A DNA stretch of 64,000 nt from CAWELS01 sp964468205 (GCA_964468205.1 CAYXVG010000040.1:6134-70133); one strand, 5' to 3'; shown: positions 17,996 through 26,780, numbered from the stretch's first letter. Numbers and translations are program-made. Notes: generated from the letters alone by a model not told the origin.

Positions 17996-18386
17996 TATCG
18001 CCGAAAAAGAAGAACGGCACTATCAGGGGGCCGTGTACCGGATCTACCGCCACATCGTTGTTCTCGGCGTGGCCGGAAGCGTTTTGGCGGCGTATTTCGA
18101 GGGTTTGTCCTGGGGGATGGGGTTTCTGCTCGGCGCGATCATCTCGGCAATGAATTTCCGCTGGCTTCACCGGATGGTGGATTCGCTGGGCGCCGAAACC
18201 AAGAAGAAACCCGGGGCTGGACTTACCTTTGTGCTTTCTTTCCGATATGTGATATTGGGCGTGATCGGCTATGTTATAGTGAGGTACTTCAAGGTCAATA
18301 TCATGGCTGCCTTGGTTGGCCTTTTCGTTGCCGTCGCCGCCGTCCTGATCGAAATCCTTTACGAGTTGATCTATGCCAGAACATGA
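17988..18386 (+). CDS. atpI: ATP synthase subunit I-like protein
   Basis: 132 residues with four predicted membrane helices (about 22-40, 43-60, 78-97, 102-127), matching the AtpI/subunit I assembly factor in size and position. The start is TTG inside the end of atpZ (TTGACTGA), giving translational coupling; no ATG is available earlier in the frame. It probably acts as a c-ring assembly chaperone for the F0 sector. It overlaps atpB by 14 bases. Confidence 0.8.
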   Translation: MTDIAEKEERHYQGAVYRIYRHIVVLGVAGSVLAAYFEGLSWGMGFLLGAIISAMNFRWLHRMVDSLGAETKKKPGAGLTFVLSFRYVILGVIGYVIVRYFKVNIMAALVGLFVAVAAVLIEILYELIYART

Positions 18387-19104
18387 ATTATGGATCACCG
18401 CGTTGTTCAACGACCACCTGGCCGGCCTGGGCAACTTCGTGCTGTCACTGGTAGGCCGGGAGAGCGCCGATCGGCCGTGGGCCAACTTCGTCACGCTGCA
18501 AGTCCTCGTATTCGTGGCACTGGTTATCTTCTTTGCGTGGCTGAAGACGCGCCTGTCGATGCACAAGCCGGGCGGGATGCAGCACTTCCTCGAAGTCATT
18601 TATCAGTTTGTTCGGAGCCAGGCCGAGGAAATCGTCGGTCACGATGGTCCGAAGTATCTGCACATGTTCGCATCCATCTTCATCTTTATCCTGGCGGCAA
18701 ACCTGATCGGCGTGCTGCCGACGCTTGAGTCGCCGACGATATTCCCGCAGGTGCCGCTGGGCTTTGCGCTGGTGGCGTTTCTCTACTACCATGTCGTAGG
18801 TGTGCAGTCGCAAGGCTTGCCGAAGTATCTGGCGCATTTTGCCGGCCCGATGCTGGCGCTGGCGCCGCTGATGGTACTGATCGAGATCGTCAGCCACTGC
18901 GGGCGGGTGCTGTCGCTCACCGTCCGTCTGTTTGCGAATATGTTCGCCAGCGAGAATGTGTTCCTGGTATTCGTCGGGATGACGCCGATTTTCGTGCCGG
19001 TCATCTTTCTCGGGGAGCACATCTTCAAGTCCCTGCTACAGGCCTATATTTTCATGCTGCTGACCATGGTGTACGTCCAAGGTGCAGTGGCGCACGAACA
19101 CTAG
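18373..19104 (+). CDS. atpB: F0F1 ATP synthase subunit a
   Basis: 243 residues, typical length, with five or six membrane helices. The essential helix carries the conserved Arg in SLTVRLFANM (about residue 185), which faces the c-ring, and the Asn/Ala context usual for the family; PLMVLIEIVSHCGR precedes it. Subunit a forms the proton (or sodium) half-channels. Its start overlaps atpI, so the F0 genes form one operon. Confidence 0.95.
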   Translation: MPEHELWITALFNDHLAGLGNFVLSLVGRESADRPWANFVTLQVLVFVALVIFFAWLKTRLSMHKPGGMQHFLEVIYQFVRSQAEEIVGHDGPKYLHMFASIFIFILAANLIGVLPTLESPTIFPQVPLGFALVAFLYYHVVGVQSQGLPKYLAHFAGPMLALAPLMVLIEIVSHCGRVLSLTVRLFANMFASENVFLVFVGMTPIFVPVIFLGEHIFKSLLQAYIFMLLTMVYVQGAVAHEH

Positions 19105-19197
19105 TTTTCATAGCGGCATCATGAGCTTCCAGTGTGAGCCCGGCTGCAAGAGGATGACGGGAACCACCTCCTGGGGGCGAGTTTATACACAAGGAGA

Positions 19198-19515
19198 ATG
19201 AAACCCACAATGAAGGCAAGAGTATTATTGATCCTGCTGGCGCTGTTCGCATTCGCCAGCCCGATTTTCGCTCAGAACGCGGCCTCGAACGAATCCGACG
19301 TTCTGATGTGGAGCGTCGTTGCGGCGGGTTTTTCAATGGCGATTGCCTCGGCTGCTTGCGGTCTGGCTCAGGCTAAAGCAGTGGCTGCCTGCGCCGAGGG
19401 CATGGCCCGGAATCCCGGCGCGGCGGGAGCGATCCGTTTCGCACTAATTCTCGGTCTGGCGCTGATTGAGTCGCTTGCACTTTACACGCTCGTCATCGTC
19501 TTCGTGAAGATCTAG
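19198..19515 (+). CDS. atpE: F0F1 ATP synthase subunit c
   Basis: 105 residues. The protein has a cleavable-looking N-terminal extension (ALFAFASPIFAQ) and then the two-helix hairpin. Helix 1 has Ala/Gly packing and a Gln (GLAQAKAV); the polar loop is ARNPGAAG; helix 2 carries the ion-binding Glu in LALIESLALY. The Gln and the Glu-Ser pair match positions used by Na+-binding c-rings, but the following Thr is Leu, so coupling ion is uncertain. Either of two ATGs (19198, 19210) could be the start. The operon stops here: no b, delta or F1 genes follow. Confidence 0.93.
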   Translation: MKPTMKARVLLILLALFAFASPIFAQNAASNESDVLMWSVVAAGFSMAIASAACGLAQAKAVAACAEGMARNPGAAGAIRFALILGLALIESLALYTLVIVFVKI

Positions 19516-19580
19516 ACGGTTGTTAAATCGACTTCGGGGTTCGCGGAGCGTTGGCCCGTGGACCCCTTTTCTAATTGCAA

Positions 19581-20468
19581 ATGCTGAAGCTACAAGGAAT
19601 CTATCCGCCCATCGCCACGCCGTTCGATGCGGACGGCAATATATACAAGGCCAAGGTCCGCCACAATATCGAGAAACTGAACCGGACCGGTCTTTCGGGT
19701 TATGTTGTCTGTGGCTCCACCGGCGAAAGTGTCTATCTCACTACTGACGAGAAGATCCAGCTTTGGGAGACCGTGGCCGAGTGCGCCGCGCCGGAAAAGC
19801 TGCTCATGGCCGGCACCGGAATGGAAAGCGTCCGGGAGACGGTGGACCTGACCAACCAGGCCGCGGCCGCCGGGTACAAGGCGGCGATGGTGCGCACGCC
19901 CCACTATTACAAGAATCTGCTCAATAACACGGCCGCCCAAGTGCACTATTTCCGCTCGGTGGCAGATCAGGCGAAGATACCGCTTATGATCTACAACTGG
20001 CCGCAGGCTACCGGACTCGACATCACGCCAGAGGCCGTAGCGCGGCTCTCCGAGCATCCGAACGTCATCGCCATCAAGGAGAGTTCCGGGAATCTTGAGA
20101 AGGTGATGCAGATGATTCGAGAGGTGAAGGAAGGCTTCCAGGTGCTGGTGGGTTCCGCGCCGACTCTTTGGCCCTCCTTCCTGGTGGGAGCCGTGGGCGC
20201 CGTGCTTGCTTATGCGAATGCTGCGCCGTACTCCACCATCGCCATCTGGGAGGCTTTTCGCACCCGGGATCACGAAGCGGGCAAGGACTGGCAGAATCGG
20301 ATCGGACGTCCCTCGTGGCTCGTTACGGCGAAGTACGGTATCCCAGGGCTCAAACACGCGATGGATTTGAACGGCTACTACGGCGGTCCGTGCCGCGCTC
20401 CGCTGGTTCCACTGTCGCCGGAGGCAAAGCGGGAAATCGAAGACGCGTTCCGCGACCTGGGCGGGTGA
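19581..20468 (+). CDS. Dihydrodipicolinate synthase/N-acetylneuraminate lyase family aldolase
   Basis: 295 residues forming a class I aldolase TIM barrel. It has the GSTGES phosphate/carboxylate loop, the catalytic Tyr in MIYNWPQ, and the Schiff-base Lys in IAIKESSGN. The family spans DapA, NanA and 4-hydroxy-2-oxoglutarate aldolase; GSTGE and the sequence around the Lys do not pin a substrate, so I leave the gene symbol empty. ATG 19581 is preferred over TTG two codons upstream. There is no clear Shine-Dalgarno site. Confidence 0.85.
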   Translation: MLKLQGIYPPIATPFDADGNIYKAKVRHNIEKLNRTGLSGYVVCGSTGESVYLTTDEKIQLWETVAECAAPEKLLMAGTGMESVRETVDLTNQAAAAGYKAAMVRTPHYYKNLLNNTAAQVHYFRSVADQAKIPLMIYNWPQATGLDITPEAVARLSEHPNVIAIKESSGNLEKVMQMIREVKEGFQVLVGSAPTLWPSFLVGAVGAVLAYANAAPYSTIAIWEAFRTRDHEAGKDWQNRIGRPSWLVTAKYGIPGLKHAMDLNGYYGGPCRAPLVPLSPEAKREIEDAFRDLGG

Positions 20469-20532
20469 CCTGGAACAGATTTACAGACGCCAACTTAACC
20501 CTGAGGCGGCCGATCGGCCCGGGGGCGTCGCG

Positions 20533-20538
20533 TATAAT
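20533..20538 (+). promoter_or_regulatory. -10 element upstream of exported protein
   Basis: A perfect TATAAT in a GC-rich context, ending nine bases before the GTG start of the exported protein. No convincing -35 hexamer at the usual distance. Transcription would start about at the start codon. Confidence 0.35.
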
Positions 20539-20547
20539 TAATGCAGG

Positions 20548-21462
20548 GTGAGGATCTGGTTGCGTTTTTGTTTCATGTGCTTGCTCCTTGTCGCGCTACT
20601 AGGTGTGGCTGCTGCCCCCGCACAATCAAGCCAGGAACTTGCGGCCAATTCGGCTAACGGCCGGGCGGGGGCTGGCGCGAGTTCGGATTCAGTGGATCCT
20701 TCAGGCGTATCTCTACTTCCGAACCCGTTCATCGCTCCCCGCCCTGATCCCTATATCCGAGACCGCCAGATCTGGGAGCAGAAGATTAGAGACGCGGAGG
20801 AGGGAAGGTTTCAGTGGGGCTCCGCCATTGCTCAGTCGGCGGTGCTGCTCGCCATCGAACATAGCTATCGGGTGGCGGATCAACCGGACACGCGCGCCAA
20901 TCTGAAAGGACCGTTCTTCAAAGACTGGGTACAGTCGGTGCAGGGTCTGAGCGGCTGGGACGATGGCGACAGTAAACTCGCGAACTACGTCGCGCACCCT
21001 TTCCAGGGCGCTATAACCGGCTACTTTCAGATCCAGAACGATCCCCGGGGCCGCATCCAGGAATTTGGCAAGAGCAGATCATATTGGATGAGCCGAATGA
21101 AGGCTTTCGCCTGGTCGGCGGGCTTCAGCACTATCTACGAGCTCAGCCCGGTTGGCGATGCCGGGATCGGGAATGTCGGGCACAAGTATCGGAATCCTGG
21201 CGCCAAAGGCGCGGTGGACCTGGTGATCACGCCGACACTCGGCTTGGGGCTAATCCTGCTCCAGGATTTCATTGACCTGAAAGTGGTGGCGCCCATTGAA
21301 CGTCGGACTGACAATGCCTGGATCGTCCGGCTAACCCGCTCTTTTCTCGTTATGCACCGTTCCTTCGCCAACCTATTCCGCTTCAAACGGCCCTGGTACG
21401 TTGATTCCCGCGGCCCAGCGATCGCCCCCGTGCACTACTCGCGGCTTCCGGTGGCATACTGA
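20548..21462 (+). CDS. Exported protein of unknown function
   Basis: 304 residues with a clear signal peptide (RFCFMCLLLVALLGVAAAPAQ). The mature part starts with a low-complexity stretch (about 30-60) and continues into a hydrophobic-helix-containing region (WGSAIAQSAVLLAIEH; ITPTLGLGLILLQDF) that may be an outer-membrane or membrane-associated domain. I do not recognise a family. The start is GTG, with TATAAT only nine bases upstream and no good ribosome site, so it may be translated from a leaderless or very short-leader transcript. Confidence 0.65.
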   Translation: MRIWLRFCFMCLLLVALLGVAAAPAQSSQELAANSANGRAGAGASSDSVDPSGVSLLPNPFIAPRPDPYIRDRQIWEQKIRDAEEGRFQWGSAIAQSAVLLAIEHSYRVADQPDTRANLKGPFFKDWVQSVQGLSGWDDGDSKLANYVAHPFQGAITGYFQIQNDPRGRIQEFGKSRSYWMSRMKAFAWSAGFSTIYELSPVGDAGIGNVGHKYRNPGAKGAVDLVITPTLGLGLILLQDFIDLKVVAPIERRTDNAWIVRLTRSFLVMHRSFANLFRFKRPWYVDSRGPAIAPVHYSRLPVAY

Positions 21463-21536
21463 CCCTGGAGTTTTAAGGCGAGAGAAAAAGGGGGAAAGAG
21501 TCACCGAATTAGAAGGGAACGAGTAGCCGAATTAAG

Positions 21537-21869
21537 ATGTCTGGATACTATAGTGAAGAGGATCTTGGGCGGTTTGCGGAGGTTGGCGAGGACGCGCCGG
21601 CGCTTTGGAAGCGGTTTCAGGAGTGGTATAGTCACGTGCTCGAAGGCGGGGCGCTTTCGCGGAGAGAAAAGAGTCTGATTGCGCTGGGAGTGGCGCACGC
21701 CCTCCAATGCCCGTACTCCATCGACGCATTTACCGAGGATTGCCTTGAGAAAGGTTGGAACACGGCCCAGATCACTGAGGCGGTCCATGTGGCGGCGGCC
21801 ATGCGTGGTGGATCCACGCTGATGCACGGGCTGCAAATGCGCAACACGGTCCGCCGGCTCAAGTCCTGA
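21537..21869 (+). CDS. AhpD/carboxymuconolactone decarboxylase-like protein (arsenosugar-associated type)
   Basis: 110 residues, one AhpD-fold domain with the conserved helix containing CPYSIDAFTEDC at residues 58-68 and HVAAAMRGGSTLMHG near the C-terminus. This pattern closely resembles the peroxidase-like protein linked to arsenosugar biosynthesis (TIGR04169 type), from memory. The second Cys of the CxxC pair is Ser (C58, S61), although another Cys follows at 68, so a disulphide peroxidatic cycle would have to use a different pair. No arsenosugar radical SAM gene lies nearby. Confidence in the subfamily is moderate. Confidence 0.72.
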   Translation: MSGYYSEEDLGRFAEVGEDAPALWKRFQEWYSHVLEGGALSRREKSLIALGVAHALQCPYSIDAFTEDCLEKGWNTAQITEAVHVAAAMRGGSTLMHGLQMRNTVRRLKS

Positions 21870-21940
21870 AGGCTGTGTCCGATTGCGTTTGCGCAGGTGG
21901 ATTATGTACAAGAGTTGAAGAGCTTGTTGACGAGGACACG

Positions 21941-24247
21941 ATGATTCGGAAATTCCTGCCTACCCTGAGTTTTCTGTTATTGCTTTCCGGTTGCAATCAG
22001 GATCCGAAGGTAGCGGGACAGCGGCTGCTCGAGACAGGGAACCGGTATCTCGAGTCTGGCAAGTACAAAGAGGCGTCGATCATCCTTCGCCGGGCGATCC
22101 AGAAGGACCGCCGGTTCGCAGAGGCTTACTACAAGCTCGGAGTGGCGGAACAGCATCTTGGACGCTACCGTCAGTCGCTCGGCGCCCTTACGCGCGCGGT
22201 CGAGCTCGATCCCGTCAATCAGGATGCTTACGGGAGGCTCGCGGACCTGTATTTGGCTATCTATCTGAGCAACCCGGAGAGATACGAGCATTTCCTGGAG
22301 GATCTCCAGCGCATCACCGAATCGGCGGAGCAACACTTCCCCGACGCCTTTGATATCAATCGCGTGAAGGCATTCGTGGCCCTTTCGGCGAAGAGCTACG
22401 AAGAGGCTTTCGAAGGCTTTCGGCGGGCTAACGAGCAGAGGCCGGACGATCGCCGGGTTGCCCTCGGGCTGGTGCAGGCGCAGGCCGGAACGGGAGATGT
22501 GGACGGCGCTCTCGAACGGGCGCGAGCGTATGTGGAAAAGGACAGCGGATTTGGCGAGATGTATGACTTCATCTACATCCAGCAGGCCGCACGCAGAGAT
22601 CTCGACGCCGCCCTCTCCACACTGCAACAGAAGATTGCGAACAATCCCGATTCCCTCCTTTATCAACTCCAACTCGCCCGTCACTACCTGTTCGTTCGAA
22701 ACCAGGAAAAGATGAATGAGGTTCTCGACGGCATCATGGCGGCCGACGGACGGTTCTCCAACCCCTGGACCAGCGTGGGCGAATTCTTTCTTCGTATCCG
22801 TGACTTTGATCGAGCCCTGAGCACGTTTCGGCAGGGAGCAGAGAGCGACCCGAGCCGGGCGCTCGACTACCGCAACCGAATTGTCGAAGTCCTAGCCATC
22901 CAAGGCCGGTTCGACGAAGCGTTCCGCGAAGTGAACGAAACGCTGCAGGGAAATCCGGAAGATCCAACAGCCCTTGCCTTGCGGGGAGCGATCCGCCTCC
23001 GGGGTGGGGATCGTGCCGAAGTGGAGTCAGCCACGAACGACTTCGAGGCGGCGCTAGCCGGTAAACCGAAGAACGCCGTGCTGCGCTACAACCTCGCCGA
23101 GGCCTATCGCGCGCAAGGGAACCTCGACCGGGCGACTCTTGAATATAAGACTTCCATTGATCTGCGAAAGAATTACATGCCGCCCCGCTACCGTCTTGCC
23201 AGCCTGCAGATTCAGAAAGGCGACTTTGCCGGAGCGGTGGCCACGGTCGAGGAAGCCCTCGAGTACTTCCCAAACGACCTCCGTGGGAGGATGTTGCGGG
23301 CAAGCGCATGGATTCGTTTGGGCCAGTACCAGCAGGCCAAAGAGTCGCTCGAGGAGATGGTGGTCGAGGCGCCCCAGGCGCGCGATCCAAAGCTGGAGTT
23401 GGCCCGGCTTTATCTGCGGGACAAAGAGTTCGCGAAAGCCGAAGCGCTGTTTCGCGAACTCCATGAGATGACGCCCCCGGACGAGCGAGGGCTGCTCGGA
23501 TTAGCAGATCTCCACATACTCCAAGGCGCTCCGGGGCGGGCGGTTTCGCTGCTCGAAGGCCAACTCGAACAAGGGCCGGATCGCGTTGCTCTCCGTTTGG
23601 CGCTCGGCTCAACGTACTTGAAGCTGAAGCGCTTCGACGACGCACTTCGCGTTCTGAAGGAGGCCGAAGCCGGCCATCCGGACGACGGCCAGTTGATTCG
23701 CATGCTGGGCGGCGTGTACTACACGATGGGCGATGTGGCCCAGGCTCAGCGCTACCTTTCCCGCGCCGCGGAGTTATTGCCGAACGACCCCTCTCCGATG
23801 CTCTATATGGGCATGCTGGCAGAACGTCAAGGCGCGATTCAGCAGGCTGTGGAACGATACGAAGAGGTGCTCGAACTCGCTCCAGACAATGTCGTCGCTC
23901 TCAACAACCTGGCCTATATCCTGGCCGAAACCACATCGGATATGGATCGTGCGCTCACGCTGATCCAGAAGGCGCGCGGTTTGGCGCCGGCGGACCCGGA
24001 TATCGCTGACACGCTGGGTTACGTCTACATCAAGAAAGAGCTGCCGGGCAGCGCCCTGCCCGTGCTGAACGATCTCGTTAACAAGCGACCGGGAGTCGTG
24101 ATCTGGCGCTATCACCTGGCCCTGGCTCACTATGAGCACGGTGATGTCGCGAAGGCCAGGCAACACCTGAAGACAGCTCTCTCCCACCAGCCCAGCGAAG
24201 AAGAGCGATTCAAAATCAATGAGTTGCTCTCCCGCCTGGGATCTTGA
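21941..24247 (+). CDS. TPR-repeat lipoprotein, resembling the PEP-CTERM/exosortase TPR lipoprotein PrsT
   Basis: 768 residues from the ATG at 21941, which has GAGG upstream and gives a lipoprotein signal (RKFLPTLSFLLLLSGC). The mature protein is almost entirely TPR helices, with repeats such as AEAYYKLGVAEQHLG and FAEALF-like units down to the end, and it lies just upstream of a CAAX-protease-like gene whose family is tied to exosortase systems. This pairing recalls PrsT, the TPR lipoprotein of PEP-CTERM/exopolysaccharide clusters. That is inference from architecture and neighbour. It would sit in the periplasm on a membrane anchor as a protein-interaction scaffold. A longer GTG-started frame exists but would hide the signal. 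Confidence 0.8.
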   Translation: MIRKFLPTLSFLLLLSGCNQDPKVAGQRLLETGNRYLESGKYKEASIILRRAIQKDRRFAEAYYKLGVAEQHLGRYRQSLGALTRAVELDPVNQDAYGRLADLYLAIYLSNPERYEHFLEDLQRITESAEQHFPDAFDINRVKAFVALSAKSYEEAFEGFRRANEQRPDDRRVALGLVQAQAGTGDVDGALERARAYVEKDSGFGEMYDFIYIQQAARRDLDAALSTLQQKIANNPDSLLYQLQLARHYLFVRNQEKMNEVLDGIMAADGRFSNPWTSVGEFFLRIRDFDRALSTFRQGAESDPSRALDYRNRIVEVLAIQGRFDEAFREVNETLQGNPEDPTALALRGAIRLRGGDRAEVESATNDFEAALAGKPKNAVLRYNLAEAYRAQGNLDRATLEYKTSIDLRKNYMPPRYRLASLQIQKGDFAGAVATVEEALEYFPNDLRGRMLRASAWIRLGQYQQAKESLEEMVVEAPQARDPKLELARLYLRDKEFAKAEALFRELHEMTPPDERGLLGLADLHILQGAPGRAVSLLEGQLEQGPDRVALRLALGSTYLKLKRFDDALRVLKEAEAGHPDDGQLIRMLGGVYYTMGDVAQAQRYLSRAAELLPNDPSPMLYMGMLAERQGAIQQAVERYEEVLELAPDNVVALNNLAYILAETTSDMDRALTLIQKARGLAPADPDIADTLGYVYIKKELPGSALPVLNDLVNKRPGVVIWRYHLALAHYEHGDVAKARQHLKTALSHQPSEEERFKINELLSRLGS

Positions 24248-24261
24248 AGAATGAGGCCCGA

Positions 24262-24939
24262 ATGAGCGGGAGTTTCTGGTGGAAGCACCCGGCGGCGGCC
24301 TATGCCGGACCATTCTTCGTTTTTGTAGTTCTTCTGGTGCTGGGGCCAAGGCTGCCGATCGGCGCATGGGAGCAGCCCCTGCGCGTGGTTTTACTAACCG
24401 CCGTGCTGTGGCTACTGTCCCGAAAGGTGATCGGCTTCAAGCCGGTGACGTTCTTGGCGAGCGTCGCCCTTGGGGTCGTCGTTTTCGTGATCTGGGTGGC
24501 CCCGGATGTGCTCTGGCCGGATTACCGGAGCCACTGGCTGTTTCAGAACGCGATCACTGGAGAACTGGACACTACTATCCCAGATGCCTGGAGAAGCAAT
24601 CTCGTGGTGCTGGCATCCCGCACCATTCGCGCGGTGATATTGGCGCCGATCATTGAGGAGCTTTTCTGGCGTGGCTGGCTGATGCGCTGGCTTATTGACA
24701 GCAATTTCACGAAAGTCCCCTTGGGCGCTTACGCCGCCCGCTCCTTCTGGATCACGGCTCTGCTTTTCGCCTCTGAACATGGTCCCTACTGGGAGGTCGG
24801 ATTTGTTGCCGGCGTCGCCTACAACTGGTGGGTGATCCGGACGAAGTCATTGGCAGACTGTATTCTCGCCCACGCCGTGACCAACCTTGTCCTCTCCGGC
24901 TATGTCATCTTCGCGGGCCGGTGGGAATACTGGATGTAG
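24262..24939 (+). CDS. CPBP/CAAX protease-like membrane protein, exosortase-associated type
   Basis: 225 residues with about seven membrane helices. The glutamic protease motifs are present: EELFWRGW, FASEHG, and HAVTN near the C-terminus. The sequence around residues 150-225, ending GRWEYWM, resembles the exosortase-associated CAAX-protease family (TIGR03008 type). The ATG at 24262 has GAGG five bases upstream. It begins 14 bases after the TPR lipoprotein stop, so they are one transcription unit. No exosortase gene is in the window. Confidence 0.78.
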   Translation: MSGSFWWKHPAAAYAGPFFVFVVLLVLGPRLPIGAWEQPLRVVLLTAVLWLLSRKVIGFKPVTFLASVALGVVVFVIWVAPDVLWPDYRSHWLFQNAITGELDTTIPDAWRSNLVVLASRTIRAVILAPIIEELFWRGWLMRWLIDSNFTKVPLGAYAARSFWITALLFASEHGPYWEVGFVAGVAYNWWVIRTKSLADCILAHAVTNLVLSGYVIFAGRWEYWM

Positions 24940-25022
24940 TCCAGCGGAAAACTGCAGTTCCGTCTGCCGATTGTAGGAAATCGAATCCGCACTACCCGTA
25001 TCCTCAAAGAGAGGAGTGATGC

Positions 25023-25931
25023 ATGCGAGGTGACAACAATTTCGGCGAATCTTTTGATTCGATTCAATTCAACCCGGCGCTACGGAAATGGGGGCCGCTT
25101 GTGCTCGCAGTGATGATCGGGTTGCCTTTGCTCGTTTTCGCCTTCAAGGCTTTCGTGATCGTGGGGGCTGGAGAACGGGTCGTGATCTACAGCAAGCTGT
25201 CCGGCGTGAAAGAGGGCCAGTTGGGAGAAGGGCTGCATCTGAATGTTCCCATTCTGTGGGAGCCCACAGTCTATGACGTGAAGGCAATGACTTACACGAT
25301 GAGCTCGGAGCGCAGCGAGGGCCGGGTGCGAAGCGACGATGCGCTGCTCGCGCTTACCTCGGACGGCCTGCCGGTGCGTCTTGATGTGTCCATCCGGTTT
25401 CATGTCTCGCCGGACGATGTCTGGAGGCTGCATCAGCAAGTCGGCCCATTGTACATCGACAAGATTGTGCGGCCGGTGACGCGAAGCACGATCCGCATGG
25501 TACTTGCCCGCTTCACCGTCACCCAGGTATATTCCGGGGCTCGCGAGCAGATCATCGAGGAAGTGAGGGAGCTCATGACTCCGAAGTTTCGGGCTTCTCA
25601 CCTGATCCTGGACGAGGTGCTGCTGCGCGATGTGAAATTTTCCGAGCAGTTCCAGACAACCATCGAGCAGAAGCAAGTGGCGCAGCAAGAGGCCAAACGG
25701 ATGGTCTTTGTGCTGGAGCAGGCGAAGCTCGAGCGGGAGCGGAGAATCGTGGAGGCGCGCGGCGAGGCGGGCGCCATCAGCCTGCGGGCACGGGCGCTGG
25801 CGCAGAATCCGCAGCTTGTTCAATACGAATATGTGCGGAGTCTGCCGGCCGGTGTGAGGACGGTGGTGGCCGATGCGAACACGATAATCAACTTCGGCAG
25901 TCTGTTCGACAAGCCGGCGGTGAATCAGTAA
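25023..25931 (+). CDS. Prohibitin/SPFH domain protein 1
   Basis: 302 residues. One transmembrane helix at about 24-45, then an SPFH (band 7) domain (about 47-210, VGAGERVVIYSKLSG and the LDVSIRFHVSPDD core), and a C-terminal coiled coil (about 210-290, EQKQVAQQEAKRMVFVLEQA). Prohibitin-like proteins form ring scaffolds on membranes, often associated with AAA proteases. A GGAG site precedes the ATG. Another paralogue follows after 15 bases. Confidence 0.88.
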   Translation: MRGDNNFGESFDSIQFNPALRKWGPLVLAVMIGLPLLVFAFKAFVIVGAGERVVIYSKLSGVKEGQLGEGLHLNVPILWEPTVYDVKAMTYTMSSERSEGRVRSDDALLALTSDGLPVRLDVSIRFHVSPDDVWRLHQQVGPLYIDKIVRPVTRSTIRMVLARFTVTQVYSGAREQIIEEVRELMTPKFRASHLILDEVLLRDVKFSEQFQTTIEQKQVAQQEAKRMVFVLEQAKLERERRIVEARGEAGAISLRARALAQNPQLVQYEYVRSLPAGVRTVVADANTIINFGSLFDKPAVNQ

Positions 25932-25946
25932 GGGGAGGATCATATC

Positions 25947-26780
25947 ATGGCTAGAAAAACGAGAATTCTGATAATCGCGGCAGTGGTTGGCTTCTTCGCC
26001 TTCCTGATCTTCAAACCATTCGTGATCGTGCCGGCCGGAGCGCGCGCGGTGATCTTCAGCCTGACGGGCGGCGTTCAGGAGGGGCAGTATGGCGAAGGTT
26101 TTCACCTGTTGATTCCGGTGGTGCAGAAGGCGGTGCTGTATGACGTCCGGACGCAAACTTACTCGATGAGCCGTGTTCACTGGGACGGCGAAGTGCGGGG
26201 CGACGACAGTCTTTCGGTGCTGACAGCCGATGGGCAGACGGTCTCCGTGGATATCTCCGTGCGCTTCCGTCCGAATCCGGACAATGTCTGGCGGCTCCAT
26301 AAGGAGGTCGGTACCGACTACATCAGCAAGATCCTGCGGCCGGAGATTCGCAGCCAGGCGCGAGTCGCGATCTCGGATTTCCCGGTTACCGAAGTGTATT
26401 CCGAAGCGCGGCAGGAAGTCGAAGACCGTATCGAGAGCCGCCTGCGGGCTTCGGTGCAGCGGACCTATCTCATCATCGACGAGGTGCTGCTTCGCGATAT
26501 TCAGTTCTCCGAAGCATTTGCGCAGGCGATTGAGAACAAACAGATCGCCGAGCAGAACGCCCAGCGAATGGAATATGTGCTGGAGCGGACGGAGAAGGAG
26601 CGCGAGCAACGGATCATCGAGGCCGAGGGCGAGGCCCAAGCGATCGAGCTGAAAGGCAAAGCCATCGCCGAAAACCTGAAGGTGATCCAGTATGAGTACA
26701 TGCAGAAGATCGCGCCAAACGTCGGTGCTATCATCTCCAGCGGCCGTTCACTGGCGAATCCGTTAGGCGGTGGACAGTAG
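25947..26780 (+). CDS. Prohibitin/SPFH domain protein 2
   Basis: 277 residues, paralogue of the preceding gene with the same order: membrane helix at about 8-27 (ILIIAAVVGFFAFLIF), SPFH domain starting IVPAGARAVIFSLTGG, and a coiled coil (ENKQIAEQNAQRMEYVLERT). The two probably assemble as hetero-oligomers in the inner membrane. GGGAGGAT lies upstream of the ATG. No protease partner is adjacent. Confidence 0.88.
   Translation: MARKTRILIIAAVVGFFAFLIFKPFVIVPAGARAVIFSLTGGVQEGQYGEGFHLLIPVVQKAVLYDVRTQTYSMSRVHWDGEVRGDDSLSVLTADGQTVSVDISVRFRPNPDNVWRLHKEVGTDYISKILRPEIRSQARVAISDFPVTEVYSEARQEVEDRIESRLRASVQRTYLIIDEVLLRDIQFSEAFAQAIENKQIAEQNAQRMEYVLERTEKEREQRIIEAEGEAQAIELKGKAIAENLKVIQYEYMQKIAPNVGAIISSGRSLANPLGGGQ

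Noticed and set aside
22734..23645. 303-residue minus-strand open frame inside the TPR gene
   Set aside because: No motifs; shadow of the TPR repeats.
25080..26639. 519-residue minus-strand open frame opposite the two SPFH genes
   Set aside because: It mirrors the repeats of the real plus-strand genes; no domain or ribosome site.
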